From contig CAYVQZ010000024.1 of assembly GCA_964453435.1 (NCBI GenBank), positions 1 through 64,000 of the forward strand: DNA of 64,000 nucleotides, read 5' to 3'. A model generated the notes under the pieces. The model did not search any database and had not been told where the DNA came from. It worked only from the letters and a program-made list of their open reading frames with translations. Position 1 is the stretch's first letter. Every line of letters starts with the position of its first letter. Positions 25,472-34,886 of this stretch are shown here, piece by piece. The position numbers and the translations under genes are program-made. The stretch comes from CAYVQZ01 sp964453435. GTDB taxonomy: Bacteria; Abyssobacteria; SURF-5.

Positions 25472-27073
25472 TTACAGCACGGCACCGACGATTCCTGCAA
25501 TGAACCCGTAGACGATCATTGGGACAATGGTCCGTTTCAGGATGGTCCCCTCCTGATTGAAAATGCCGAGGATTGAGCAGACAGCGATGATGTTGTTGAT
25601 GCACACCATGTTGCCCATTGCGCCGCCGACCGACTGAAGCGACAACACGATTGTTTCATCAAGACCGGTGGTATGTGCAACTGCGTACTGGATACCGCTG
25701 AACGTCAGATTCGAGACGGTTGCTGAGCCCGAGAAGAAAGACCCCAGCGCGCCGAGGAATGAGGCGACGTATTGCCACGCCGGTCCGCTGAATTCGGCGA
25801 ACGTTTTCCCGATAATCATTGTTTGAGCCCTTTCGCCACCGGCCATCATAAGTTCAACCATAACCAGCGCTCCCGAAAGGGTCACAATCGGGTTCTTCAT
25901 TTGCTGCAGGGAATCGGACAGCATTTTGCTGACAGTAGACGCTCTCAACCTGAAAAACGGAATCGATAATACCCATATCACGCCAAACGGAATGATGGCA
26001 GGCACAAAGAGCGTGTCGTATGTCCACGTGACTTGAGTCTCGAGAATATTTTCAAGCTTCAGGACGAGCGCCGCACTTACCGCAAATTCGCCGAATGAAC
26101 CAAGCCCGAACTCCAGCGCGGGACGTTGCAGTTGCAACAATCCCCTGAGGCGCAGCTCCGGAATTCTGGTCACGACCAAGAGGAGGATCGTGCCGATTAT
26201 CGGGAAAAACGCCCGAAGCAAGGTTGAGTAGCCGAAATCTCGTCTCTCATGCGCTGACGTTGGTTCGTTTGTCGCAAAAGTCAAACCGATTCCCTTCCTG
26301 GCCAGCAAGATGGAGAGAGCGAATCCGATCGCTCCACCGACAAGCGCGGGGAATTCATAATTGATCCGGGCCAATAATGCATACGGCACGACACAACTCA
26401 GGATACTGAGATACACAAAGATCAGATTCCTTGCGACCTCTTTCCAACTGAGAACAAATAATAATCCCATGACCGGAATTATGAGAGCCGCAACCGAATG
26501 GATGAGCGCCGCGTGGAATCCGACTTCGAGAAGTTGTTCGTGGCTCAGACCGAGGCGCCCCATCCCAAACCATGTTGGAGCCCCGACAGCCCCGAAGGAC
26601 ACGGGAACAGAGTTCATGACCAGCAGGAGCAGCGCCGCCGAAAGGGGTTCAAAACCAAGCGCCACCAGGATTGGCGCGGCCACGGCTGCGGGCGTGCCGA
26701 ATCCGCTTGCGCCTTCGATCATAAATGCAAAGGCCCAGCCGATCACCATCAATTGCGCCACGCGATTGGAACTGATCCCATAGAGCCAGTCGCGGACAAT
26801 ATCCCAACTGCCCGAGTACTCCATGGTTTTGATAAGAAGAACGGCGCCCCAGATAATCGTTATCGGTGTCCAGGCGGCTAGCAGCCCCTTGATGACGGTC
26901 GCATTGACCACGTTCGGATCGGTCGCAAAATAGAGCAGATGATTTGCGTAAACGAGCAGTGCTGCTACTGGCAGAGCAATATTCGATGAAACACTCCTCT
27001 TCTTTGTCATCATATAGATGAGAATCACGAGCGGGAGCAAAGAAACCGCCACATCGAGTCCGCGGTTCGACAT
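25472..27073 (-). CDS. L-lactate permease family transporter
   Basis: Integral membrane protein of 533 residues (LctP family), about 13 hydrophobic segments. Family signatures include IEGASGFGTPAAVAAPIL near residues 119-136, NSVPVSFGAVGAPTWFG, and GSFFSGSATVSNLTFSGIQ and GGAMGNMVCINNIIAVCS near the end. It imports lactate or glycolate with protons. No lactate dehydrogenase gene is adjacent. The divergent gene at 27307 encodes an LVIVD-repeat protein; the intergenic region carries a palindrome and a hairpin. Confidence 0.92.
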   Translation of the reverse strand: MSNRGLDVAVSLLPLVILIYMMTKKRSVSSNIALPVAALLVYANHLLYFATDPNVVNATVIKGLLAAWTPITIIWGAVLLIKTMEYSGSWDIVRDWLYGISSNRVAQLMVIGWAFAFMIEGASGFGTPAAVAAPILVALGFEPLSAALLLLVMNSVPVSFGAVGAPTWFGMGRLGLSHEQLLEVGFHAALIHSVAALIIPVMGLLFVLSWKEVARNLIFVYLSILSCVVPYALLARINYEFPALVGGAIGFALSILLARKGIGLTFATNEPTSAHERRDFGYSTLLRAFFPIIGTILLLVVTRIPELRLRGLLQLQRPALEFGLGSFGEFAVSAALVLKLENILETQVTWTYDTLFVPAIIPFGVIWVLSIPFFRLRASTVSKMLSDSLQQMKNPIVTLSGALVMVELMMAGGERAQTMIIGKTFAEFSGPAWQYVASFLGALGSFFSGSATVSNLTFSGIQYAVAHTTGLDETIVLSLQSVGGAMGNMVCINNIIAVCSILGIFNQEGTILKRTIVPMIVYGFIAGIVGAVL

Positions 27074-27132
27074 AATTACCGTAGTTCTATACCCAAGGAA
27101 TCAACGTATCCAACGAAGGAGATTCGACATTT

Positions 27133-27270
27133 GAGCGTAAACTCAGTGGTAGCTTAACGCTCAGAACCCGGGGTCGCAACAGGCAGGGCTTTGTCGGCTT
27201 CATCGGCGAATGGTAAAATAGTGCATGCGCGGCCGAGCATTGAAAAGGTGATTACAACATCGGATGTTGT
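27133..27270. promoter_or_regulatory. intergenic hairpin and 17-base palindrome between lctP-like and LVIVD genes
   Basis: The divergent intergenic region 27074-27306 holds an imperfect inverted repeat with GAGCGT (27133-27138) and ACGCTC (27157-27162) arms. It also holds a perfect palindrome ACAACATCGGATGTTGT at 27254-27270. Either could be an operator for one or both genes. No adjacent regulator gene is present. Confidence 0.45.
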
Positions 27271-27306
27271 ACGGCTTCTTTTGTTGAGTGAAGCAGGAGT
27301 TCCGGG

Positions 27307-28611
27307 TTGGATTCGAAAAAGAGATTTTGGACAGGAATCAGCAGCTTTCTTTTGGCCTCCATAGTTCTTGTGGGCAATAATCCGGCTTTAGGTTCCGGCC
27401 CTGCCGAGTCAGAAAATGTGATGCTGGTAGGGCGCCTGGATATCGAGGGCGGCGGGATGGTTCACGTAAACGACGGGATCGCATACATCGGTCATATGGA
27501 GCCGCCGTACGCCACGAGTATCGTGGACGTCTCCGAGCCGGCGGAGCCAAGGATTCTCTCGCGAATCAAGGCGAGGCCGGGCACGCACTCGCACAAGGCG
27601 CGCGTATGCGAAAACATAATGATTGTCAACGTCGAGCAGTATGCGGATTCGAAATTCGGGTACATATGGAGCAGCATCTTCAGTAAACCGGCCGAAGTCG
27701 GGCTGGCGGTATTCGATATCTCCGACCCTGCGAACCCGAAGGAAATCGCCTTCATGGAAGTCGGCGGGGTCAACCTGAACAACGCGCCGGCCGGCGTGCA
27801 CCGATTCGAGTTCGATTGTGAGCGACAGCTTGCATATATAAGCGCTACGCAGGAAGGTTATCGAGGCAATATTGTTCTTATTATAGATTTATCCGACCCG
27901 ATGGAGCCAAAAGAGATTGGTCGCTGGTGTCTGAAAGGCCAATGGGTAGGGGGAGGCGAAAAGCCGAGCTGGACCAGGAACGATTGCCGCGTGCACCACC
28001 CGAACAGACTGGGCCTTCGCCTGTATGTCCCGATGTGGTTCGGCGGCTTTGCTATTGTTGACATCTCGGATATTGAACACCCGAAAACAATCAGCCATGT
28101 GAATCCGAAGCATGAATCGCCGATTCATACGACGCTTCCGGTGGGCCATTCGATACAGGGAAGAAACTGGCTCATCGTTTTTGATGAGGACATTTCTGAA
28201 AAATGCGAAGACCCACAGGCCTCGATGTGGATGGTCGATATCACCGACGAGAAGAGCCCGACAATAGAATCATTCTTCCGAGTGCCAGAGGGCGGGAAAT
28301 ACGGGTTCTGTGACGGAACGAAGGGCAAAAGGTTTGGCGCGCACCAGCCGCATGAACATGTGGGCAAAGACAATCTCGTATACGCCGCCTGGTTCTCCGG
28401 AGGATTGCGCATCGTTGATATCTCCGACCCGTATGCGCCAAAGGAAGTGGGGCATTACGTTCCCGAACCGGTCGCCGGCTTCGAATTTCCGCAGAGCAAC
28501 GATGTATTTGTGGATGAGAGTGGAATGATTTACCTGATCGACCGAAATAACGGACTGGACATCCTGCGATACGTGCCGAAATTTGCCGCCGCGGAAAGCG
28601 ATGGCGGTTGA
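27307..28611 (+). CDS. exported LVIVD-repeat (beta-propeller) protein
   Basis: Protein of 434 residues with an N-terminal signal peptide (FLLASIVLVG, then ALGSG as a likely cleavage region). The rest consists of repeats built on a V-D-I-S-D-P-x-x-P-K-E-I/V-G pattern, for example VDVSEPAEPRILSR, FDISDPANPKEIAF, IDLSDPMEPKEIGR and VDISDPYAPKEVGHY. Such repeats form a secreted beta-propeller of unknown ligand. The start is TTG at 27307 with AGGAG upstream; no ATG fits the signal peptide. A membrane protein gene follows after 51 bases. Confidence 0.88.
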   Translation: MDSKKRFWTGISSFLLASIVLVGNNPALGSGPAESENVMLVGRLDIEGGGMVHVNDGIAYIGHMEPPYATSIVDVSEPAEPRILSRIKARPGTHSHKARVCENIMIVNVEQYADSKFGYIWSSIFSKPAEVGLAVFDISDPANPKEIAFMEVGGVNLNNAPAGVHRFEFDCERQLAYISATQEGYRGNIVLIIDLSDPMEPKEIGRWCLKGQWVGGGEKPSWTRNDCRVHHPNRLGLRLYVPMWFGGFAIVDISDIEHPKTISHVNPKHESPIHTTLPVGHSIQGRNWLIVFDEDISEKCEDPQASMWMVDITDEKSPTIESFFRVPEGGKYGFCDGTKGKRFGAHQPHEHVGKDNLVYAAWFSGGLRIVDISDPYAPKEVGHYVPEPVAGFEFPQSNDVFVDESGMIYLIDRNNGLDILRYVPKFAAAESDGG

Positions 28612-28662
28612 GAAATGTGCTGATACGATTGAAGCCGTTGAACATCCAGCAAGGACAGAGCC

Positions 28663-30498
28663 TTGGCGATTGACCATCCGGGGTCGCACACCAAAAGCAT
28701 CTCCTGCCTTCTTATCATCGGCATTGTACTCATCTGTAACTCGAACGCGCTTCTCGGAGGGTTTGTATGGGACGATGCTTTCGTTATTGCGAAGGACGCG
28801 GATATCGCGAGCCGGAGCGGTTTAGCCGCTCTATTTCAGGAACGGTTCCTCAAAAGCTACTACCGCCCAATTGTATCCGTCTCGTTCGCGCTTGAGCGCG
28901 CTTTATGGGGATTCAAGCCGTTCGGTTTCCATCTGACGAACCTGCTGTTGCACGCTCTAAATTCCATTCTTGTGTTTCTGTTGTTCAAAGGTATTCCTGG
29001 CAGGCAGGAAGGAGCGTTGGCGGCAGCGCTGCTATTCGCAGCCCATCCGGCTCACAAGGGAGTAGCGTATATATCCGATCGAACAGGGATGCTGTGCGCT
29101 TTTTTCTTTCTTGGTTCGGTTCTGCTTTATTTTCGGTTCAGAACATCCGAGAAAGGAATGCGGGCATGGGTTCTTTATGCGGCATCGTTTCTCTCGTGCG
29201 CGCTTGCGCTCTTCTCGAAAGAAGAGGCGCTTATGGCGCCTGTGGTCATCGTGCTGGTCGATGTGCTCCTTTTTGACGGCGATTTCCGCCGCCGGCTGTT
29301 GCAGCGAAGTCTGCTCTACCTGCCCTTTTTCGGCATGACGCTTTTCTACCTCTGGGTGCGCGGCGCCATGACAGCCGAACTTTCGTCGCTTTCGGAAACG
29401 TTCTTCATCAGGCCTGTTTCGCGGCTGGTGACAATTCCCCACGTTCTCCTGAAATATATAATGACGGTGCTTTATCCGATTAACCTTGATTTTAATCCTC
29501 GCGAGCCCTTGGCGTCGAGTGGCCACGCGATGATTCCGTATGTCATATCGTTCCTGGTGATTCTGTCTATAGCCGCACTTATCCCGTGGCTGTTTAAGCG
29601 GTCGAGGCCCACGGCGTTCGGGCTCTCCTGGTTTTTTATCGTCTTTGTTCCCATGACCAATATCGTGCCTATCCTTCCCGACGAAGCTGAAACAGCGCTT
29701 TTTACGCCAATACATTTTCTCTACCTGCCGTCAGTTGGTCTGTTTCTGTGCGCGGGGCAAGGTGTGGTCGCGCTAGCGGACAATTTGAGACGCAGGGGAA
29801 AGGCGCTCTCAAGCGTCAGCGGCTTGTCTCTATGCATCGTTCTCATTGTATGCACATTCTCGGTCCTGTCAATCAAGCGGAACATTATTTGGAGCAATGA
29901 AGTCCTGCTCTTCCGGTCAATAGTCGAGGACCATCCCGAGAACGTCGAGATGCGGCTTAATCTCGGGAATTCTTATATGAACGAGGGCGATTTGGACAGC
30001 GCGCTCGGCGAGTACCGCAGTGCGCTTCGCCTGAAACCCGAATCAGCCAACGTTCGCAATGCGCTGGGTCTGGCATATCTCCGGATGGGATTGACACAGC
30101 GGAGCATCGAGGAATTCACCCTTGGCGTTGAATACGGGCCCGACAGGGGAGATATTTATTCCAACCTCGCGGTCGCACACGCGCAGGCGGGCAATTACGC
30201 TGCCGCCACCGAGTCGGCCAAGACAGCTGTCTCGCTCCGGCCCGGCGATCCTTTGTTTCGAACGACTCTGGGGCTTGTCTATTTGTATTCGGGACAACTC
30301 GACAGAGCTGAGAACACATTGCGTGAGGTCCTGGCAATAGAGCCGAACTATGCTGACGCTCATAATGCCCTGGGGACGGTGCACGCCCTCAGAAAGGAAT
30401 ACGATAAGGCTCGAATGCATTGGGAAGAGGCCGTTCGCATTCAACCCGACTTCCGCGAGGCGCGCGAAAATTTGGAGAGCCTGAAATACATGAAGTAA
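28663..30498 (+). CDS. TMTC-like multi-pass membrane protein with C-terminal TPRs
   Basis: Protein of 611 residues. About ten hydrophobic helices occupy residues 15-420. The early luminal loop FVWDDAFVI and the later SYYRPIV resemble the TMTC/PMT-like GT-C glycosyltransferase fold, where the Asp pair is part of the active site. From about residue 430 to the end there are five TPR repeats (VEMRLNLGNSYMNEGDLDSA, ANVRNALGLAYLRMGL and so on). The best start is TTG at 28663. It probably transfers a sugar from a lipid carrier to exported protein; this is family inference. Confidence 0.82.
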   Translation: MAIDHPGSHTKSISCLLIIGIVLICNSNALLGGFVWDDAFVIAKDADIASRSGLAALFQERFLKSYYRPIVSVSFALERALWGFKPFGFHLTNLLLHALNSILVFLLFKGIPGRQEGALAAALLFAAHPAHKGVAYISDRTGMLCAFFFLGSVLLYFRFRTSEKGMRAWVLYAASFLSCALALFSKEEALMAPVVIVLVDVLLFDGDFRRRLLQRSLLYLPFFGMTLFYLWVRGAMTAELSSLSETFFIRPVSRLVTIPHVLLKYIMTVLYPINLDFNPREPLASSGHAMIPYVISFLVILSIAALIPWLFKRSRPTAFGLSWFFIVFVPMTNIVPILPDEAETALFTPIHFLYLPSVGLFLCAGQGVVALADNLRRRGKALSSVSGLSLCIVLIVCTFSVLSIKRNIIWSNEVLLFRSIVEDHPENVEMRLNLGNSYMNEGDLDSALGEYRSALRLKPESANVRNALGLAYLRMGLTQRSIEEFTLGVEYGPDRGDIYSNLAVAHAQAGNYAAATESAKTAVSLRPGDPLFRTTLGLVYLYSGQLDRAENTLREVLAIEPNYADAHNALGTVHALRKEYDKARMHWEEAVRIQPDFREARENLESLKYMK

Positions 30499-30603
30499 GG
30501 ATAGGGATTGTTTGGATGGAACGGCGCGAAATCAGTCCAAAAGCAAGGCGCTCCCTTGAACCCTTCGGTCGGAGGCTTTTTGTCTTCCGGAGAATCCTCC
30601 GGC

Positions 30604-31548
30604 TCAATCTTCGCCGCTGAGGAAACGCCTGGGTGCTACAACGGTCATGGAATGAATGGCTTCGTCGCTCACCCCCGCCTCTCGCAGTGCCGGAATTGCG
30701 GTCCGTGAAAGAAAGAGATATGTGGTGGGTTCTTCGGTCGTGGGCTCCTCGCCCACAAACACAGGCGCCGGCGCGTAATCGTGGCCCAGCATGAGTTTTT
30801 CGGCGTAACCGCGGTCAGTGAGCGCCTGCACGGTTGCGTTGCGCGTTCTCCAATCGGGCCGCTCATGGCGGCCCGGATACCGGTCCATTGACAGGTACAC
30901 GCCTTTTTCGAGGAGGCCTGTCAGGTAATCGAGGTCGGTTGTGTCGGCGCTGTGGCCGATGCATATCCTGCTGGGATCGACTCCCTCTTCTTTGAGTATC
31001 TGGACCTGGCGAGCGCCGACCCGCTCAGGGGCCGCCTGATGCGTGCTGATTGGTGTGCCGGTCGTCTTGCATGCAAGCGCGGCGCCGCGAATGATGGCCT
31101 CGCTCTCCAGCGTTACTCCCTCGATGTCATTCGAGACCTTGATTAAACCGGCTTTGATACCGGTTCCCGCTATTCCCCGCTCGATTTCATGGATGAATAT
31201 GCTGGCGAAAAATTCGGGGTCGCGCTCCCGGAATATCAGCGGCAAATTCAGCCAGAAACCCGTCGTTGCGATTATCTGCACTCCGCTGGCGCGCGAGACA
31301 TCGGCAAACAAGCGGATGTCCCGGCCCAGGTCAACTGTTGTTAAGTCAATTATCGTATCGACACCGCCCGCCTTTGCCTCTTTCAATTCCCGAACGATGC
31401 GCGCTCGCGTTTTTTCGTAATCGAAGAGGAACGGAAAGTTCTCCTTGAGCCCGCCTGCGCTTATCATGATGTGCTCATGCGCGAGGGTGAATCCGAGTTT
31501 GTCCGCGCTTATCGGCCCGGTAACGGTGGTAACCGGTTTGGGTGGCAT
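30604..31548 (-). CDS. phosphotriesterase-family lactonase/hydrolase
   Basis: Protein of 314 residues of the amidohydrolase superfamily, PTE branch. The binuclear metal ligands are all visible: HEH after LGFTLA (about residues 24-26), the carbamylated Lys in GLIKVSNDI, His in STHQAAPERV and IGHSADT, and Asp in LGHDYAP. Relatives hydrolyse lactones or phosphotriesters. The ATG at 31548 follows AAAGGAAC. It is the last gene of the minus-strand run that begins with the TetR gene, which favours a lactone or sugar-derived substrate. Confidence 0.92.
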   Translation of the reverse strand: MPPKPVTTVTGPISADKLGFTLAHEHIMISAGGLKENFPFLFDYEKTRARIVRELKEAKAGGVDTIIDLTTVDLGRDIRLFADVSRASGVQIIATTGFWLNLPLIFRERDPEFFASIFIHEIERGIAGTGIKAGLIKVSNDIEGVTLESEAIIRGAALACKTTGTPISTHQAAPERVGARQVQILKEEGVDPSRICIGHSADTTDLDYLTGLLEKGVYLSMDRYPGRHERPDWRTRNATVQALTDRGYAEKLMLGHDYAPAPVFVGEEPTTEEPTTYLFLSRTAIPALREAGVSDEAIHSMTVVAPRRFLSGED

Positions 31549-31573
31549 AATCAGTTCCTTTCGCAACAGGCGC

Positions 31574-32830
31574 TCAGCTCTCCAGCGCGCTGGTTGATTC
31601 TCGTTGTGCCGCCCGGAAAACGTTCCAGGTCATCAACGCGCTCTCCTCATCGGCTCGCCGTCCATAAATTTGCGCCCGCAGTTCGTGAACATTGCGGTCG
31701 TCGGGCGCGGCTTTGACCGCCCATTCAATAACGTGGCACGCGAGACGCAGGTTTCCCTCCTTGGTCAGAGCGCGTGCCCGATCGAGAAGGGCGGGTATTC
31801 CTCCTGAAAGCCGGGCGATTTCCGCAGCCTGTTCCGATTCCGGCGCCGGCTTGAGCTGCGCCGGGTTGCCGTCGTACCAGCCGCCGTACAACCGCCATAT
31901 GTTGCGAACAATGTATTGCGGCTCGTCGTATACGGGCTGCAAAAACGGACGGTCCGCAAGGTTGCCGGGAACCGTGACGGAGTGAATAACCTCATCCAGC
32001 GTCGCCCCTCTATTCATGAGTTGCACGCTCTGGCGGTGGAGGGACTCGAGCAACTCTGCGGTTTCGGTCAACATCCGATTCACTCGGTCTTGGCTGAAAA
32101 CAGCTACCCCATGGCCCGGACACAAAACCTCCGCGCCGAGGCCGGCCATTTTGCGCAGGGAGGCCGCCCATTCGGCCGCATACCGCTGCACCTTCTGCGG
32201 ATTGCCGGCGTTGGGTACGGCCCAGATAATGAGGTCGCCGGTGCAAAGCACCTTTCGTTCCGGAACCCATACCCACGTGTGGTCGTCCGTCTCTCCGCGG
32301 GCGTGGTTCAGTTCGAACGTCAACCCGCCGACCGACAGAACCATCCTGTCCCTGTACGTAATGTCGGGATATGTGTAGTGAGTCGGCCATTCGACAGGTT
32401 GTGCAAACTGCCGCTGGTTAATAACCGAGTTGTACCCGGCCGTCAAAATATAGCGGTCGAAACGGCGAGGAACCGCCTCATGCGCGACAACCCGGGGCGG
32501 CGGCCAGCCCTGTTTTTTCGCTTCTTCGGCGTAAAGCGGAATACTGAAGACGTGGTCCACGTGTCCGTGGGTGAATATGGCGGTGTCGAGGCGGGCTTTC
32601 GACCATTCTCGGATAGCTGCAAACACTATTTGTTCGTTCAGAAATGTGCCGGTGTCGACAAGGACAAGGCCGGTGTCGGTTTCAAACGCGGTTACATTGG
32701 AGAATGCGTTATAAAAGACCGTTCCTTCGGCGACTCGCTCGATTTCGTTCAGTCCCGAAAAAGGATGAGCCTCACGGGTGGTTGTTTCACCGTTCCACAG
32801 TTTTTCCGACAATTCACGTACTGAACCCAT
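31574..32830 (-). CDS. alkylsulfatase-like metallo-beta-lactamase protein
   Basis: Protein of 418 residues. The MBL zinc motif is FTHGHVDHV, with NHARGETDDHTW, CTGDLI and CPGHG as later ligands. The C-terminal half (YIVRNIWRLYGGWYDGNPAQLKP, then an alpha-helical stretch) matches the alkyl sulfatase dimerisation domain, but the SCP2-like C-terminal domain of full SdsA enzymes is absent. It lacks a signal peptide, so it would be cytoplasmic. The ATG at 32830 has GAAGGAGACC upstream. It may remove a sulfate or other ester from an imported compound. Confidence 0.87.
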   Translation of the reverse strand: MGSVRELSEKLWNGETTTREAHPFSGLNEIERVAEGTVFYNAFSNVTAFETDTGLVLVDTGTFLNEQIVFAAIREWSKARLDTAIFTHGHVDHVFSIPLYAEEAKKQGWPPPRVVAHEAVPRRFDRYILTAGYNSVINQRQFAQPVEWPTHYTYPDITYRDRMVLSVGGLTFELNHARGETDDHTWVWVPERKVLCTGDLIIWAVPNAGNPQKVQRYAAEWAASLRKMAGLGAEVLCPGHGVAVFSQDRVNRMLTETAELLESLHRQSVQLMNRGATLDEVIHSVTVPGNLADRPFLQPVYDEPQYIVRNIWRLYGGWYDGNPAQLKPAPESEQAAEIARLSGGIPALLDRARALTKEGNLRLACHVIEWAVKAAPDDRNVHELRAQIYGRRADEESALMTWNVFRAAQRESTSALES

Positions 32831-33018
32831 ATTGGTCTCCTTCATGTGATTGCAATGTGCGTTTTGACGTTCACGCACGGAGTATATGTGTTGAAACAGC
32901 GTTGTGTCAATCGGAAAGGGACGGGCGGGAGAACGAGAATGGGTGAGGTCAAAATGCGCGCGAATGACTCAAACGAATGACGAGACGCCTGCGCGGAAGC
33001 CATTCGAGCAAAAATCGG

Positions 33019-33873
33019 TCAAGTTTTCAGCGCGTCATCTTTCTTATTTTTCGAGCCGAACACTTCTATATAGTGTTCCACCAATTCCTGCATGACCTGT
33101 CCGGTGGCATACTGAAGTTGAAAAAAATGCTTGAGGTCAAGGTCGGTCAGCTGGTTCCGAACGGCGACGAGGGCGGCATCGGCCAGGTGGGTGTAAATGT
33201 TTATCTTGCTGATTCCAAAGCTGATCGCTTTCTTGAAATCGTCGTCACTGACGCCGGAGCCGCCGTGGAGCACAAGGGGCAGCGAGACCGCCGACCGGAT
33301 TGCGTCCAGAATGTCGAACGCCAGTTTGGGCGCACCCTTGTAGTGCCCGTGAGCGGTCCCGACCGCGATGGCGACCGCATCCACCCCGGACAGAGCGACG
33401 TATTTGGCGGCTTCCACGGGATTGGTGAAATTCGAGGAGACACTGTCAAAGTCATCATAATCCTCTCCCATCCCGACGTGCCCGATTTCTCCTTCGACAC
33501 CGACTCCCGCCGCATGCGCGGCTTCCACGACCCGTTTCGACTCGCGCACGTTCTCATCGAAGGGGAGCGATGATGTGTCTAGCATCACGTCGGTGTAGCC
33601 CGCGCGAATGCATTGGACGCACTGCTCGAATGATTGTCCGTGGTCGAGCGTGACCGCTATGGGCACGGCCAAGTCATCCGCAAGCTCTCGAACCATGGCG
33701 GTTATTGCTCGCGGAGGGAGGAAAAGCGGACCCAGAATGACAGGCGAGTTCTTGTTGTCCGCCGCTCGGAGTATTGCCTGGAGCCCGTCAAAATTGTGAA
33801 AGTTGAACTGACCGACCGCGTAGCCGTTTTCCCGGGCAGCCTTCAGCATCGGTATCATCGAACACAATGGCAT
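33019..33873 (-). CDS. class II ketose-bisphosphate aldolase
   Basis: Protein of 284 residues of the FBA class II / GatY-KbaY family. Metal and substrate segments: VTLDHGQS (Asp and His), EGEIGHVG, VGTAHGHYKG (zinc His) and LHGGSGVSD. It splits a ketose 1,6-bisphosphate or a related sugar phosphate into two trioses. A PfkB kinase gene lies 48 bases upstream on the same strand, the usual kinase-aldolase order for tagatose-, sulfofructose- or deoxyketose-type pathways. The ATG has AGGAA upstream. Which sugar is used cannot be read from the sequence. Confidence 0.92.
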   Translation of the reverse strand: MPLCSMIPMLKAARENGYAVGQFNFHNFDGLQAILRAADNKNSPVILGPLFLPPRAITAMVRELADDLAVPIAVTLDHGQSFEQCVQCIRAGYTDVMLDTSSLPFDENVRESKRVVEAAHAAGVGVEGEIGHVGMGEDYDDFDSVSSNFTNPVEAAKYVALSGVDAVAIAVGTAHGHYKGAPKLAFDILDAIRSAVSLPLVLHGGSGVSDDDFKKAISFGISKINIYTHLADAALVAVRNQLTDLDLKHFFQLQYATGQVMQELVEHYIEVFGSKNKKDDALKT

Positions 33874-33921
33874 TTTCTATTCCTGTTGTCTTAAAACCTG
33901 ATAAGTGATTGCCTGCTGTTT

Positions 33922-34842
33922 CTATGTCGTTGAAGTATCGCCGGCATGCTGTTTCAGAAATTCCTCGACTTGGCGCCGCGTCGGAATGCCGGACCATCCC
34001 TCCTGGCTGGTGCACATGAGCGCGGCGGCAGCGTTCGCGAAGCGCAACGTTCGCTCGATCGGCCATTGTTGGAGGTGGCCAAAGAGATAGGCGCCGTGAT
34101 ACACGTCGCCTGCGCCGGTCGTGTCCGCCACGCGCACCTTAAATCCAGGCGAGTCGACCGTCTGTAAAGCCGTAAACGCGGCGCTTCCCTGCTCTCCGGA
34201 AGTTATAACAACAAGGTCGAGACCATATTCTTTCAGCAGTTTCTTTCCCGTCTTGTGAATGTCGCTTTCGCTGGCGAGCTGGCCCGCAACTTCGTTTCCC
34301 AGGATGAAGATGTTGCCCATTGCGAGGAGTTCTTCGAGGCCGGGAAACAGGGCGTTCGCGTCAATCGAAATCGGGACGTTGGCCTCCCGGGCCACCTTGC
34401 AGGCGGCAAGCACCGCAGGATTGTAGATATCAACGTGGAGAAGAGAGGAGGACCGGACGGACTCTTCATCGACGCACTCGGCGGGAGCGGTGAACGCGCA
34501 GCCCGGGTAAAATGCAATCGACCGTCTTCCCGTCATGCTGTCAACAAGCACTATCGAGAATGAGGTGGATTGTTCTTCGACGAGAACGAGCGAGCTGGTA
34601 TCGATACCGAACGATTGCATTCCGTCCGCTATGAGCCTTCCGTATTCGTCGTTCCCCAGCATGGTCATGTACTTCGTTCGCATACCGAGCCGCTGAAGCG
34701 TCGCCAATGCGGTCGAAACTGTTCCTCCCAACTGCTTGCGGTGCTCGAGAACCATGACATTTTCATCAATCCTCGGTATGCTCGTCACCGTAACGTTGAT
34801 GTCCACCGCCGATATGCCCACTCCCACAACATCGAATTTCAC
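33922..34842 (-). CDS. PfkB-family carbohydrate kinase
   Basis: Protein of 306 residues of the ribokinase/PfkB family. The N-terminal GGTVSTALATLQRLG is the substrate-binding PfkB signature, and DTTGAGDVYHGAYLFG near residue 245 holds the anion hole and catalytic Asp. The start is GTG at 34842, with GGAG eight bases upstream. It phosphorylates a sugar or sugar phosphate in the cytoplasm and probably feeds the class II aldolase encoded next. Confidence 0.92.
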   Translation of the reverse strand: MKFDVVGVGISAVDINVTVTSIPRIDENVMVLEHRKQLGGTVSTALATLQRLGMRTKYMTMLGNDEYGRLIADGMQSFGIDTSSLVLVEEQSTSFSIVLVDSMTGRRSIAFYPGCAFTAPAECVDEESVRSSSLLHVDIYNPAVLAACKVAREANVPISIDANALFPGLEELLAMGNIFILGNEVAGQLASESDIHKTGKKLLKEYGLDLVVITSGEQGSAAFTALQTVDSPGFKVRVADTTGAGDVYHGAYLFGHLQQWPIERTLRFANAAAALMCTSQEGWSGIPTRRQVEEFLKQHAGDTSTT

Positions 34843-34886
34843 GTCACTTGCTCCGTTGGTTCGAGTTTTCCGAAACAGTTTCGGAA

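Noticed and set aside
31916..32824. 302-codon plus-strand frame opposite the alkylsulfatase-like gene
   Set aside because: Shadow of a well-supported minus-strand gene.
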